Source of the DNA: Flammeovirgaceae bacterium UBA2366
Lineage (GTDB): Bacteria > Bacteroidota > Bacteroidia > Cytophagales > Cyclobacteriaceae
DNA length: 64,000 nucleotides
Reading direction: 5' to 3'
Assembly: GCA_002344065.1 (NCBI GenBank)
Contig: DDTK01000012.1
Location: 248,001-312,000 of the forward strand
Positions 1-7,586 of the stretch are shown here, one piece after another. Numbering within the stretch: the stretch's first letter is position 1; each line of letters begins with the position of its first letter. The position numbers and the translations under genes are program-made. The notes beneath the pieces are model-generated. The model ran no database searches and was not told the origin of the DNA. It was given only the letters and a program-made list of their open reading frames with translations.

Positions 1-1
1 G

Positions 2-400
2 AAGATGAGCAAATCATATGGAAACATCATTGATATCTTTCTCCCTGAAAAAGAATTACTGAAACAGATTAAATCCATCGTGTCTGACAGCACCCCGCTG
101 GAAGAACCAAAAAATCCTGATAGGGATAATACCTTTGCGCTTTATAGTTTGCTGGCAACATCTGAACAAGTTGAAACCATGCGCAACAATTACCTGCGAG
201 GTAATTACGGTTACGGTCATGCAAAAAAAGAACTACACGAACTTATTCTTAAAAAATTTACTGCCGAACGCGAAGCCTTCAATTTCTACTACTCCAATCC
301 GGAGGAACTTGAAAAGAAGCTACAGCATGGAGAAGATAAGGCACGTGTAATAGCCCACAGTGTACTTGATCGTGTTCGCAAAAAACTTGGCTACCGGTAA
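2..400 (+). CDS. trpS: Tryptophan-tRNA ligase, C-terminal part (cut by window start)
   Basis: This is the 3' end of a class I tryptophanyl-tRNA synthetase, which charges tRNA-Trp in the cytoplasm. The first visible codons read K-M-S-K-S-Y-G-N, the ATP-binding KMSKS loop, so the apparent ATG at position 5 is internal and the gene begins before the window. The remaining roughly 125 residues match the alpha-helical anticodon-binding C-terminal domain of the family, including the stretch MRNNYLRGNYGYGHAKKEL and a terminal helix ending in RKKLGYR. The next gene converges on it with only three bases between the stop codons. The assignment rests on the KMSKS signature plus the C-domain; the Rossmann half is not visible. 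Confidence 0.93.
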   Translation, partial: KMSKSYGNIIDIFLPEKELLKQIKSIVSDSTPLEEPKNPDRDNTFALYSLLATSEQVETMRNNYLRGNYGYGHAKKELHELILKKFTAEREAFNFYYSNPEELEKKLQHGEDKARVIAHSVLDRVRKKLGYR

Positions 401-403
401 ACC

Positions 404-760
404 TTAGTCGGCTTTCCAGACAACTTCCTGCTTATCACGGACTGCCAAGGCGATGCACGTGGGGTTACTGTTCAACACCAGGCGCACTTCCTTGCCTGGG
501 TATTTTTGCAAATCAACCACGATACCTTTACCGATATAAGCAGTTGGAGAAAGTACATCCGTATCAGGACAAAACCGGTCATGTACTTCCTGCAGTTTTT
601 CTTCGAGGAAACTTCCGAATTCTTCAACGAAAGAATCCTCCAGATCGTGAAGGGCATCTTCTATTTCATCATACTTCGGGTCGTTATAATCCAGCGATTC
701 AAGCTCCTTTTTTTTTCGAATGATCTCAGAAAGGTCCTTATCCAGTTTTTTGCTATCCAT
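404..760 (-). CDS. Conserved hypothetical protein, helical N-terminus
   Basis: A 118-residue soluble protein that I do not recognise. The first 60 or so residues are highly charged and predicted helical, possibly a coiled coil (MDSKKLDKDLSEIIRKKKEL and an Asp/Glu-rich stretch). The C-terminal half looks like a small beta-rich domain with YIGKGIVVDLQKYPGKEVRL. There is no signal peptide, membrane segment or enzyme motif. It stands alone, converging with trpS, with 198 bp of apparently gene-free DNA upstream before hpd on the other strand. Coding is supported by balanced composition and by its fit between convergent and divergent neighbours. Function unknown. Confidence 0.75.
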   Translation of the reverse strand: MDSKKLDKDLSEIIRKKKELESLDYNDPKYDEIEDALHDLEDSFVEEFGSFLEEKLQEVHDRFCPDTDVLSPTAYIGKGIVVDLQKYPGKEVRLVLNSNPTCIALAVRDKQEVVWKAD

Positions 761-958
761 GTTAAGTACTTTTTTGCAAAGATTGCATTATTCAGGGAAA
801 TAGAAAATGTATTCCTCCAAATGAAATACGGGATATACAACCATAATACACGCTTTGTACAATATTGTTTGTGAGAAATACAGTAACTCTGATTTTCTAG
901 CAGAAACATAAAAGATTGAGGCAATCGGCTTAACTTTACCTGATAAAACTACCACCTT

Positions 959-2053
959 ATGGCAACGGATTTTCTACCCATCAATGGCACCGATCATATT
1001 GAATTCTATGTAGGCAATGCCAAGCAATCGGCTTTGTTTTATCACTATGCTTTTGGATTTGAAATGGTGGCTTATGCAGGGCCTGAAACAGGGGTGCGCG
1101 ACCGGGCTTCGTATGTATTGCGCCAGAACAAAATAACCCTGGTACTCACCACATCGCTACACCCCGATTCAGAAATTTCAGAGCATGTTAAAAAGCATGG
1201 CGATGGTGTGAAAGTGCTGGCCCTGTGGGTAGACGATGCTACGAAATCGTTTCAGGAAACAGTGGTTCGCGGAGCGGAACCTGCCTTTGAGCCCAAAGTT
1301 TTGAAAGATGAGTTTGGCGAAGTGGTGGTATCCGCCATCAAGACTTACGGTGAAACCATTCACACTTTTGTAGAACGATCGAGATACAAAGGTCCGTTCT
1401 TACCAGGCTATAAAGCACGCAGCAGTGGAGTAAAAGCTGAGCCTATTGGATTAAAGTACGTTGACCATTGTGTGGGTAACGTGGAACTCGGAAAAATGAA
1501 TCATTGGGTTGACTTCTATGAAAAGGTTATGGGCTTTAGTTTGCTGGTGACTTTTGATGATAAGGATATCTCTACTGAATACAGCGCCTTAATGTCGAAG
1601 GTAGTTTCAAACGGAAATGGCTATATAAAATTTCCGATCAATGAGCCCGCCAGCGGCAAGAAGAAATCGCAGATAGAAGAATACCTCGATTTTTATAAAA
1701 GCGCAGGGGTGCAGCACATCGCCATTGCTACCGATGATATCATCCACACGGTTGGTGAATTAAGAAGACGAGGAGTTGAATTCCTGTACGTACCCGAAAC
1801 TTACTATGAAGATGTATTGGATCGTGTAGGCACCATCAATGAGAACCTTGAAGAATTAAAAAAACTCAATATTCTGATTGATCGCGATGAGGAAGGCTAC
1901 CTGTTACAGATTTTTACCAAACCCATTCAGGACAGGCCTACCGTATTCTTTGAAATCATTGAACGCAATGGCGCCAAGTCGTTTGGAAAAGGAAACTTTA
2001 AAGCCTTGTTTGAATCTATTGAACGAGAGCAGGAATTAAGAGGTAATTTGTAA
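959..2053 (+). CDS. hpd: 4-hydroxyphenylpyruvate dioxygenase
   Basis: A non-haem Fe(II) dioxygenase that converts 4-hydroxyphenylpyruvate to homogentisate in tyrosine catabolism. Its 364 residues are the usual length and form two vicinal-oxygen-chelate halves. The expected 2-His-1-Glu iron ligands are visible: His170 in YVDHCVGNV, His253 in GVQHIAIAT and Glu332 in VFFEIIER. The C-terminal closing motif ends in GKGNFKALFESIE, which is typical of the family. The ATG at 959 precedes the conserved DHIEFYVGNA start of the first domain. No other homogentisate-pathway gene lies next to it. The downstream phosphomutase follows after 26 bp and may be co-transcribed, though it belongs to another pathway. 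Confidence 0.96.
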   Translation: MATDFLPINGTDHIEFYVGNAKQSALFYHYAFGFEMVAYAGPETGVRDRASYVLRQNKITLVLTTSLHPDSEISEHVKKHGDGVKVLALWVDDATKSFQETVVRGAEPAFEPKVLKDEFGEVVVSAIKTYGETIHTFVERSRYKGPFLPGYKARSSGVKAEPIGLKYVDHCVGNVELGKMNHWVDFYEKVMGFSLLVTFDDKDISTEYSALMSKVVSNGNGYIKFPINEPASGKKKSQIEEYLDFYKSAGVQHIAIATDDIIHTVGELRRRGVEFLYVPETYYEDVLDRVGTINENLEELKKLNILIDRDEEGYLLQIFTKPIQDRPTVFFEIIERNGAKSFGKGNFKALFESIEREQELRGNL

Positions 2054-2079
2054 ATCCAAATTTTAATATTTTTCAACGA

Positions 2080-3810
2080 ATGACTGATCTATTAATTTCA
2101 GTAAAATCAAAAGCACAACAATGGCTTACCAGCCCGGTAATAGATGCGGAGACCAAAGCACAAATCACCGTCTTGGTCAACAATACCGATCCAAAGGAAC
2201 TGATTGATAGCTTTTACAAAGATCTTGAATTCGGTACCGGTGGCTTGCGCGGCATAATGGGTGCAGGGTCGAACTGCATGAACAAATACACGGTTGGTGT
2301 AGCCACCCAGGGATTGAGTAATTATTTACGGAAAACATTTCCCAACAAACAAATTAAGGTGGCTGTTGCATACGACTGCCGAAATAACAGTTCATATTTT
2401 TCACAAATCATAGCTGATGTTTTCTCTGCCAATGGTATTGAAGTACACATCTTCCCGGCCCTTCGGCCTACCCCACTCCTATCCTATGCCATTCGTTATT
2501 TGAACTGCGATTCAGGCATTGTTGTTACTGCTTCGCATAACCCAAAGGAATACAATGGCTACAAAGCTTATTGGAACGATGGCGCCCAGGTGGTTCCTCC
2601 GCATGATAAAAATATCATTCAGGAAGTAAATGCCATCACCTCCTTTGAGGAAGTTAAGTTCACAGGAGAACCCTCTCGAATACACACCATTTCAGCGGAT
2701 GTCGAAGAAGCTTATTATGCTGAAGTTCTGCGGGTACTTCCGAAGAAAGAAATAATCAAAAAGCATCAGCACATCCCAATCGTATTCTCCGGACTGCACG
2801 GCACCGGTTCCACCATGGTTCCCGAATGCTTACGCAGAATAGGATTCACCAATGTTCATGTGGTGGAGGAACAAGCTAAAGCAGACGGAAATTTTCCTAC
2901 GGTAAAATCACCTAACCCGGAAGAACGTTCTGCCATGGAGATGGCTATTGCTAAAGGAAAAACAGTAGGCGCCAGCATGGTTATGGCCACCGATCCTGAT
3001 GCTGACCGGGTGGGTATTGGTGTGCGCAATCAGCACGGTGAGTTTGTGCTTCTCAATGGTAATCAGGCCTTCAGCTTAATGATGTGGTTCATTCTGAAGA
3101 ACCTGCAGGAACGAACCAATACCTATATCGCAAAGACCATAGTTACCTCCGAACTGGTGGACACTATTGCGCGCAACTATGGTGTAGATTGTTACAACAC
3201 CTTAACCGGATTTAAATACATCGCTCAACTGATGGGTGAGCGCGAGGGCAAGCAGAAGTTTGTTGCTGCTGGTGAAGAAAGCTATGGGTATATGGTAGGC
3301 GATTTTATTCGTGATAAAGATGCTGTATCCGCCTGCGCATTTTTTGCCGTAATGACCGCCACTGCCGCTGACGAGGGTAAAACTCTGTATGATTGGCTCA
3401 TCGATATGTATGTTGAACATGGATTCTATAAAGAAGGCCTGATCAACATCACCAAAAAAGGACAACAAGGTGAACAGGAAATTAAGGCCATGATGGAGAA
3501 GTTCAGAAATAATCCACCGGCTTCCATACTTGGGTCATCCGTTGAACGCATACTTGATTATAATACGTTGAATGAAAAGAATCTAAAGACAGGAAAAATC
3601 ACTTCGCTTAATTTTCCCAATTCCGATGTGTTGCAGTTTTATCTTGAAGACGGCACTAAAATTTCGGTACGGCCATCAGGAACCGAACCAAAAATCAAAT
3701 TCTACATCAGTGTAAACACCAAACTCAACTCTCGGAAAGAGTTTGACCAAGTGAACCAGGCATTGGATAAAAAAATAAAAAACATTGAGGATTATTTACT
3801 GACGCTTTAA
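2080..3810 (+). CDS. Phospho-sugar mutase (phosphoglucomutase/phosphomannomutase family)
   Basis: A 576-residue alpha-D-phosphohexomutase that moves phosphate between C1 and C6 of a hexose. The four family signatures are present: the phosphoserine loop TASHNPKEYNGYK with Ser152, the Mg-binding loop TDPDADRVG (Asp305, Asp307, Asp309), the sugar-recognition GEESYGY, and the phosphate-binding RPSGTEPKIKFY near the C-terminus. Length and N-terminal FGTGGLRGIMG match the long bacterial PgcA-type group rather than the 450-residue AlgC/ManB group. The product could feed UDP-glucose or GDP-mannose synthesis for the polysaccharide locus downstream, but the substrate cannot be told from sequence. A DinB-like gene starts 5 bp after the stop. 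Confidence 0.93.
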   Translation: MTDLLISVKSKAQQWLTSPVIDAETKAQITVLVNNTDPKELIDSFYKDLEFGTGGLRGIMGAGSNCMNKYTVGVATQGLSNYLRKTFPNKQIKVAVAYDCRNNSSYFSQIIADVFSANGIEVHIFPALRPTPLLSYAIRYLNCDSGIVVTASHNPKEYNGYKAYWNDGAQVVPPHDKNIIQEVNAITSFEEVKFTGEPSRIHTISADVEEAYYAEVLRVLPKKEIIKKHQHIPIVFSGLHGTGSTMVPECLRRIGFTNVHVVEEQAKADGNFPTVKSPNPEERSAMEMAIAKGKTVGASMVMATDPDADRVGIGVRNQHGEFVLLNGNQAFSLMMWFILKNLQERTNTYIAKTIVTSELVDTIARNYGVDCYNTLTGFKYIAQLMGEREGKQKFVAAGEESYGYMVGDFIRDKDAVSACAFFAVMTATAADEGKTLYDWLIDMYVEHGFYKEGLINITKKGQQGEQEIKAMMEKFRNNPPASILGSSVERILDYNTLNEKNLKTGKITSLNFPNSDVLQFYLEDGTKISVRPSGTEPKIKFYISVNTKLNSRKEFDQVNQALDKKIKNIEDYLLTL

Positions 3811-3814
3811 AATT

Positions 3815-4276
3815 ATGGCAGAGGATTTTCTCACTTCACTGGTCACCGTTTTTAATCGCGACCTTGCCAAACTGGAAGAGGAGATAAATCTATACCCCAA
3901 CGAAGAGTCTGTCTGGACAATACAAGGTGATATTAAAAATTCAGGAGGAACATTGTGTCTGCACCTTTGCGGCAATCTTCAGCATTTTATCGGTGCTGTA
4001 CTGGGCAAGAATGGCTACGTGCGAAACCGTGAAAATGAATTCGCGGCACGCCATGTACCCAGGCATTTATTGCTGGATGAGATACTAAAAACCAGGGAAA
4101 CGGTTAAGCAGGTTCTTCTTCAACTCGATCCATCGCAATTGGAGGAAGAATATCCCGTACAGGTTTGGGGCTACCCCATAACCACCACCTTCTTTCTAAT
4201 CCATTTAGCCGGTCATTTAAACTACCATTTGGGGCAAGTGAACTATCACCGGAGAATACTCGTTGGCTCGAATTAG
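3815..4276 (+). CDS. DinB-like four-helix protein (DUF1572 type)
   Basis: A 153-residue protein of the DinB/YfiT-like four-helix-bundle superfamily, whose members carry a metal site made by three histidines. Visible are LHLCGNLQHFIG in the first third and HLAGHLNYHLGQVNYHRRIL at the end, giving the expected spaced His residues. No substrate is known for this subgroup; members have been linked to thiol-dependent reactions. The start lies 5 bp after the phosphomutase stop, so the two are probably one transcript. There is no signal peptide. The C-terminus converges with the mazF-like gene across a 30-bp gap without an obvious terminator. Confidence 0.8.
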   Translation: MAEDFLTSLVTVFNRDLAKLEEEINLYPNEESVWTIQGDIKNSGGTLCLHLCGNLQHFIGAVLGKNGYVRNRENEFAARHVPRHLLLDEILKTRETVKQVLLQLDPSQLEEEYPVQVWGYPITTTFFLIHLAGHLNYHLGQVNYHRRILVGSN

Positions 4277-4306
4277 AAAACTATTTTGAGTGTTTACATC
4301 TCACTT

Positions 4307-4636
4307 CTATAAATCAAACATTTCACTTAAAGCATTTTTTATAATTTCAATCTCATCTCGCTTTAAAAATCCAAGACTACTCTTACTCAACCTGCTCTCA
4401 TCAACTGCTCGGATTTGATCGAGACATACCTCGCAAAACTTATTTTGAAATCTTAATTCAACCCGCGAAGGGTAACCACGTAGTGTTGTGGTCATTGGCG
4501 CTATGATTACCGTGCCCAAAACTGCATTCATTTTAGTTGGTGTAAGGACCACGTAAGGTCGACTCTTCTTAATTTCGAATCCTATAGTGGGATCAAGATT
4601 TACAAGGTAAACATGATAATCCCTCACCATGTCCAC
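4307..4636 (-). CDS. MazF/PemK-family endoribonuclease toxin
   Basis: A 109-residue PemK/MazF-fold protein, the toxin half of a type II toxin-antitoxin pair. These toxins cleave mRNA at short sequence motifs when the antitoxin is degraded. The fold signature is visible: YLVNLDPTIGFEIKKSRP followed by the strand YVVLTP, then the VIIAPMTTT strand and a C-terminal helix EIEIIKNALSEMF. The start codon overlaps the upstream AbrB-type antitoxin gene by 13 bp, which implies coupled translation. Met3 is an alternative start. Cleavage specificity cannot be predicted. Confidence 0.93.
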   Translation of the reverse strand: MDMVRDYHVYLVNLDPTIGFEIKKSRPYVVLTPTKMNAVLGTVIIAPMTTTLRGYPSRVELRFQNKFCEVCLDQIRAVDESRLSKSSLGFLKRDEIEIIKNALSEMFDL

Positions 4637-4857
4637 TCCGTTGAGTCAAACTTATTATGAATATTATCTACTTGCTCCCTTTTTTCACGCTTAAAGTCCG
4701 ACCACTGCTTTTTAGATTGAGCAGGAACAATGGTAATAACATTATCCTTTAACTTTATTTCCACCTCATCCTTAATCCCACTTTTTACCAGAATTGATTT
4801 AGGGAACAATATCCCTTTTGAGTTACCAATGCGTCTGACTTTTATTATTGTGCCCAT
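4624..4857 (-). CDS. MazE/AbrB-family antitoxin
   Basis: A 77-residue antitoxin with an N-terminal swapped-hairpin AbrB/SpoVT DNA-binding domain (IIKVRRIGNSKGILFPKSIL, about residues 3-22, then VEIKLKDNVITIVP). A charged, probably disordered C-terminal tail (residues 50-77, rich in K, R, D and E) would wrap around the MazF partner. It is the first gene of a two-gene operon with mazF, and its end overlaps the toxin start. A perfect 13-bp inverted repeat lies 5 bp upstream of its ATG and is the likely autoregulatory operator. Confidence 0.92.
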   Translation of the reverse strand: MGTIIKVRRIGNSKGILFPKSILVKSGIKDEVEIKLKDNVITIVPAQSKKQWSDFKREKREQVDNIHNKFDSTEWTW

Positions 4858-4862
4858 CTAAT

Positions 4863-4893
4863 TTATTGTTATAACACAAAGTTATAACAATAA
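4863..4893. promoter_or_regulatory. Perfect inverted repeat, likely MazE operator
   Basis: Two 13-bp arms, TTATTGTTATAAC at 4863-4875 and its exact reverse complement at 4881-4893, are separated by acaaa. The repeat sits 5 bp upstream of the mazE-like start codon, where the antitoxin or toxin-antitoxin complex normally binds to repress its own operon. The arms are seen in the sequence; the operator role is inferred from position and from the behaviour of MazEF systems. Confidence 0.75.
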
Positions 4894-4934
4894 GAGGTCA
4901 TATCAAAACACATTTAACCAGTAAATCGGTAGCT

Positions 4935-4965
4935 TTTGAACAGGCCCCCAGCCTTGTTATCTTTG
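4935..4965 (+). promoter_or_regulatory. Bacteroidota-type promoter of mtaB
   Basis: TTTG at 4935-4938 and TATCTTTG at 4958-4965 are separated by 19 bp, which matches the -33/-7 consensus (TTTG, then TAnnTTTG) used by the primary sigma factor of Bacteroidota. The -7 box ends 10 bp before the mtaB start codon, so the leader would be very short. This is one of the clearest promoter matches in the window. Confidence 0.7.
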
Positions 4966-4975
4966 CAGCCTTATT

Positions 4976-6301
4976 ATGAAAAAAGTAGCATTTTATACGC
5001 TGGGCTGTAAACTGAACTATTCCGAGACCTCAACGATCTCAAGGATGTTCGAGCAGAAAGGCTATAAAAAAGTGGACTTTACCGACACTCCTGATATATT
5101 CATTATCAATACCTGCTCCGTTACGGAGAATGCCGATAAAAAATGTCACAAGATTGTTCGTGAAGCGCGGGGTATTTCACCCGAAGCTTATGTTGCTATC
5201 ATCGGTTGTTATGCGCAGCTAAAACCAAAAGAAATCTCCGAGATCCCCGGGGTTGATGCCGTACTTGGTGCTGCTGAAAAATTCAGGTTGGTTGAGTTGC
5301 TTGATGGTTTCGTACGGAAACCACAACCGGAAGTTTATACCTCCGAAGTTGAGGCTGCAAAATCGTTCAACACCTCCTATTCGGCACAGGATAGAACCAG
5401 AACCTTCATGAAAGTTCAGGATGGGTGCGATTACTCCTGCTCCTTTTGTACCATACCACTGGCGCGGGGGTCTAGTCGCAGTGATACTATTTCCAATATT
5501 GTTAAAACTGCTGAAGAAATTGCACGGACCAATGTGAAGGAGATCGTGCTGACCGGTGTAAATACCGGTGACTTTGGTTTACAGGATGGCAAACGTGTTG
5601 AACATTTCGTAGACCTCATTAAGGAACTCGACAAGGTAGCGGGTATTGAACGTTTCAGGATTTCTTCAATCGAGCCCAATCTGTTGACAGACGAAATCAT
5701 TGAGTTTGTCGCTACATCAAACCGATTTGTACCTCATTTTCATATCCCGTTACAGTCGGGTTCCAACAAGATACTTAAACTCATGCGCAGGCGCTACCAG
5801 CGCGAGTTGTATACCAGTCGGGTAGAGAAGATAAAAGCTGTAATGCCCAGGTGCTGCATTGGGGTTGATGTGATAGTTGGCTTTCCGGGAGAAACCCATG
5901 AAGATTTTCTTGAAACCTATCAATTCCTGAATGAATTAGATATCTCCTACCTTCACGTGTTCACCTACTCGGAAAGAAACAACACGTTGGCAGCAACTCT
6001 GCCTGGAACAGTATCAACAAAAGAACGGGCTGAACGATCCAAAATGCTCCATATCCTATCGGATAAAAAGCGAAGGAAATTCTATGAAGAACATATCGGC
6101 AATGAGTTTACCGTATTGTTCGAAAATGACATCGAAAATGGCTTTATGCACGGATTCACCGAAAACTACATCCGTGTATCTGCCAAATACGACCCCATCC
6201 TGATCAATGAGCTCAAACCAGTGCGGTTAACAGGCATAAATCCCGCAGGCCTGATGGAGGCTGAAGAGTCAACTCAGGAGGCTCTTCACCACATGAGTTG
6301 A
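4976..6301 (+). CDS. mtaB: tRNA t6A37 methylthiotransferase MtaB
   Basis: A 441-residue radical-SAM methylthiotransferase that converts t6A to ms2t6A at position 37 of tRNAs decoding ANN codons. The N-terminal UPF0004 domain shows the three cluster cysteines Cys11 (TLGCKLN), Cys47 (NTCSVTE) and Cys78 (IGCYAQ). The radical-SAM domain carries CDYSCSFC (Cys151, Cys155, Cys158) for the second [4Fe-4S] cluster. The short C-terminal part agrees with the TRAM-like end. ENADKKC and the overall length favour MtaB over MiaB or RimO. It is monocistronic behind its own promoter. Confidence 0.94.
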   Translation: MKKVAFYTLGCKLNYSETSTISRMFEQKGYKKVDFTDTPDIFIINTCSVTENADKKCHKIVREARGISPEAYVAIIGCYAQLKPKEISEIPGVDAVLGAAEKFRLVELLDGFVRKPQPEVYTSEVEAAKSFNTSYSAQDRTRTFMKVQDGCDYSCSFCTIPLARGSSRSDTISNIVKTAEEIARTNVKEIVLTGVNTGDFGLQDGKRVEHFVDLIKELDKVAGIERFRISSIEPNLLTDEIIEFVATSNRFVPHFHIPLQSGSNKILKLMRRRYQRELYTSRVEKIKAVMPRCCIGVDVIVGFPGETHEDFLETYQFLNELDISYLHVFTYSERNNTLAATLPGTVSTKERAERSKMLHILSDKKRRKFYEEHIGNEFTVLFENDIENGFMHGFTENYIRVSAKYDPILINELKPVRLTGINPAGLMEAEESTQEALHHMS

Positions 6302-6697
6302 TTTGTCACAATAATCCCAATGTGGACTTAAGGTTCAAAATGGTAAAATTCTACTATTTCAGGAGCTTTTCATTAATGCAATGTTAAGCAAGGGCATTTG
6401 TAAGAATATCCTGATTTATGGCCTATTGCAGAACCCTGGATTTAATCCTAAGTACTTATTGTACAGTTACTTAAATTCAATTTGAGAAAGTCTTATTTTA
6501 AGCCTTTAAGAGCATACCTGAGTAAATAAAGCAGTAAGGGATTAACAGGATTTGCAGAAAAGCATAGATCAAAAAAGCATTTTTTACATTCTGATGACTT
6601 GCCCTTACATGAAATAGAATCAACCTGACATCATCAAAAGCAGCATCCACTACCACTATACTTTTGCTACATGAAAACAAACAAAAGTATTGGCTTT
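6302..6697. other. Gene-poor intergenic region of about 400 bp
   Basis: No tRNA, rRNA, known RNA element or convincing reading frame was found here. A short minus-strand frame at 6498-6680 lacks recognisable content. The last 60 bp before the small lipoprotein contain TACTTTTG (6659-6666), a good -7 box without a clear -33 partner. Confidence 0.5.
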
Positions 6698-6853
6698 ATG
6701 AAACGCACCGCTCTCTTATTAAGCATAGTAACCTGCATTGTACTATCTTCCTGCAGTTTTGAAACCTCACATTGTCCGGCTTATTCGAACCACAACAAAA
6801 TCACCAAGCATGGCGAAAAGGCTCAGGATAAGTATGTAAGAAGGAAAATCTGA
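6698..6853 (+). CDS. Small putative lipoprotein
   Basis: A 51-residue protein with a lipoprotein signal peptide: MKRTA, a hydrophobic stretch LLLSIVTCIVL, then the lipobox L-S-S-C with Cys19 as the predicted lipidated residue. The mature part is only about 33 residues, polar and basic, with CPAYS and ending KYVRRKI. I chose the ATG at 6698 over the in-frame ATG at 6671 because a TACTTTTG -7 box ends at 6666, which would put the transcription start at or after 6671, and because the shorter form has an orthodox signal peptide. Similar tiny lipoproteins with a CPAY motif occur in Bacteroidota; their function is unknown to me. Confidence 0.6.
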   Translation: MKRTALLLSIVTCIVLSSCSFETSHCPAYSNHNKITKHGEKAQDKYVRRKI

Positions 6854-7528
6854 TCAGTCACCCTTAGATACGACTATTCCGTCCCGGATCTCAATAGTTC
6901 GGTCGGCCATACGCGCAAACTCCTGATTGTGCGTAACAATGATAAAGGTCTGGTTTAGCTTTTCTCTTAAATCGAAAAACAATTGATGTAACTCCTGGGC
7001 ATTCTTTGAATCCAGGTTACCGCTTGGTTCATCAGCAAGCACCAATACAGGATCATTGATCAACGCCCTTGCCACCGCAGTTCGTTGCTGTTCGCCCCCT
7101 GATAATTCAGAAGGCTTATGGTCAAGCCTAGAGCCCAATCCGAGCAATTCCAACAATTCCTTCGCGCGCTTGGTTACATCCTGCGTGCTTCTGCCCGCAA
7201 TCCAACCCGGTATCATTACATTTTCCAATGCCGAGAATTCAGGCAATAAATTGTGAAACTGAAATACAAAACCAACCGACTTATTCCGGAAGGCCGCCAG
7301 GTTTTTAGATGAGTAACTGAATACATCCAAACCCTTGAGCATCAACTTACCTGTATCGGGTGTATCCAGTGTTCCTATAATGTGAAGCAGTGTACTTTTG
7401 CCGGCACCAGAAGCTCCAACGATGGCAACAATCTCTCCCGAATTTACCTCCAGGTTAATACCCTTCAGCACCTTAAGCGAACCATAGGACTTTTCAATAT
7501 CAACAGCCTTAACCAGCGGGGTATTCAC
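6854..7528 (-). CDS. ABC transporter ATP-binding protein, LolD-like
   Basis: A 224-residue ABC ATPase of the MacB/LolD/FtsE group, which powers lipoprotein release or export of other substrates through a separate membrane subunit. Walker A (GASGAGKST, about residues 37-45), the Q-loop (FVFQFHNLLP), the ABC signature (LSGGEQQR), Walker B (VLADEPSGNLD) and the switch histidine (VTHNQEFA) are all intact. The single-domain length and NLD after Walker B are typical of LolD. No permease gene is adjacent, so the partner must be elsewhere. It is divergent from sucC across a 58-bp shared promoter region, and its stop directly abuts the small lipoprotein stop. Confidence 0.9.
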   Translation of the reverse strand: MNTPLVKAVDIEKSYGSLKVLKGINLEVNSGEIVAIVGASGAGKSTLLHIIGTLDTPDTGKLMLKGLDVFSYSSKNLAAFRNKSVGFVFQFHNLLPEFSALENVMIPGWIAGRSTQDVTKRAKELLELLGLGSRLDHKPSELSGGEQQRTAVARALINDPVLVLADEPSGNLDSKNAQELHQLFFDLREKLNQTFIIVTHNQEFARMADRTIEIRDGIVVSKGD

Positions 7529-7537
7529 ACAGATTTC

Positions 7538-7569
7538 TTTGAATTAAAAGGTTAAATAAAGTAGTTTAG
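7538..7569 (+). promoter_or_regulatory. Candidate promoter of sucC
   Basis: TTTG at 7538-7541 and TAGTTTAG at 7562-7569 are 20 bp apart, a near match to the Bacteroidota TTTG/TAnnTTTG promoter. They end 17 bp before the sucC ATG, in the gap between divergent genes. Confidence 0.45.
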
Positions 7570-7586
7570 CCTCAAAATAAAAATTC

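Noticed and set aside
506..874. 122-codon plus-strand frame over the hypothetical gene at 404-760
   Set aside because: Aromatic-rich and antisense to a better-composed frame; it runs into non-coding DNA.
6263..6301. Two overlapping inverted repeats at the end of mtaB (GAAGAG/CTCTTC and TCAACTCA/TGAGTTGA)
   Set aside because: They lie inside the coding region, have no following T-run, and the two stems exclude each other; an attenuator or terminator is not supported.
6498..6680. 60-codon minus-strand frame upstream of the small lipoprotein
   Set aside because: No recognisable domain, no plausible promoter, and Phe/Ile/Cys-rich composition expected of A+T-rich intergenic DNA.
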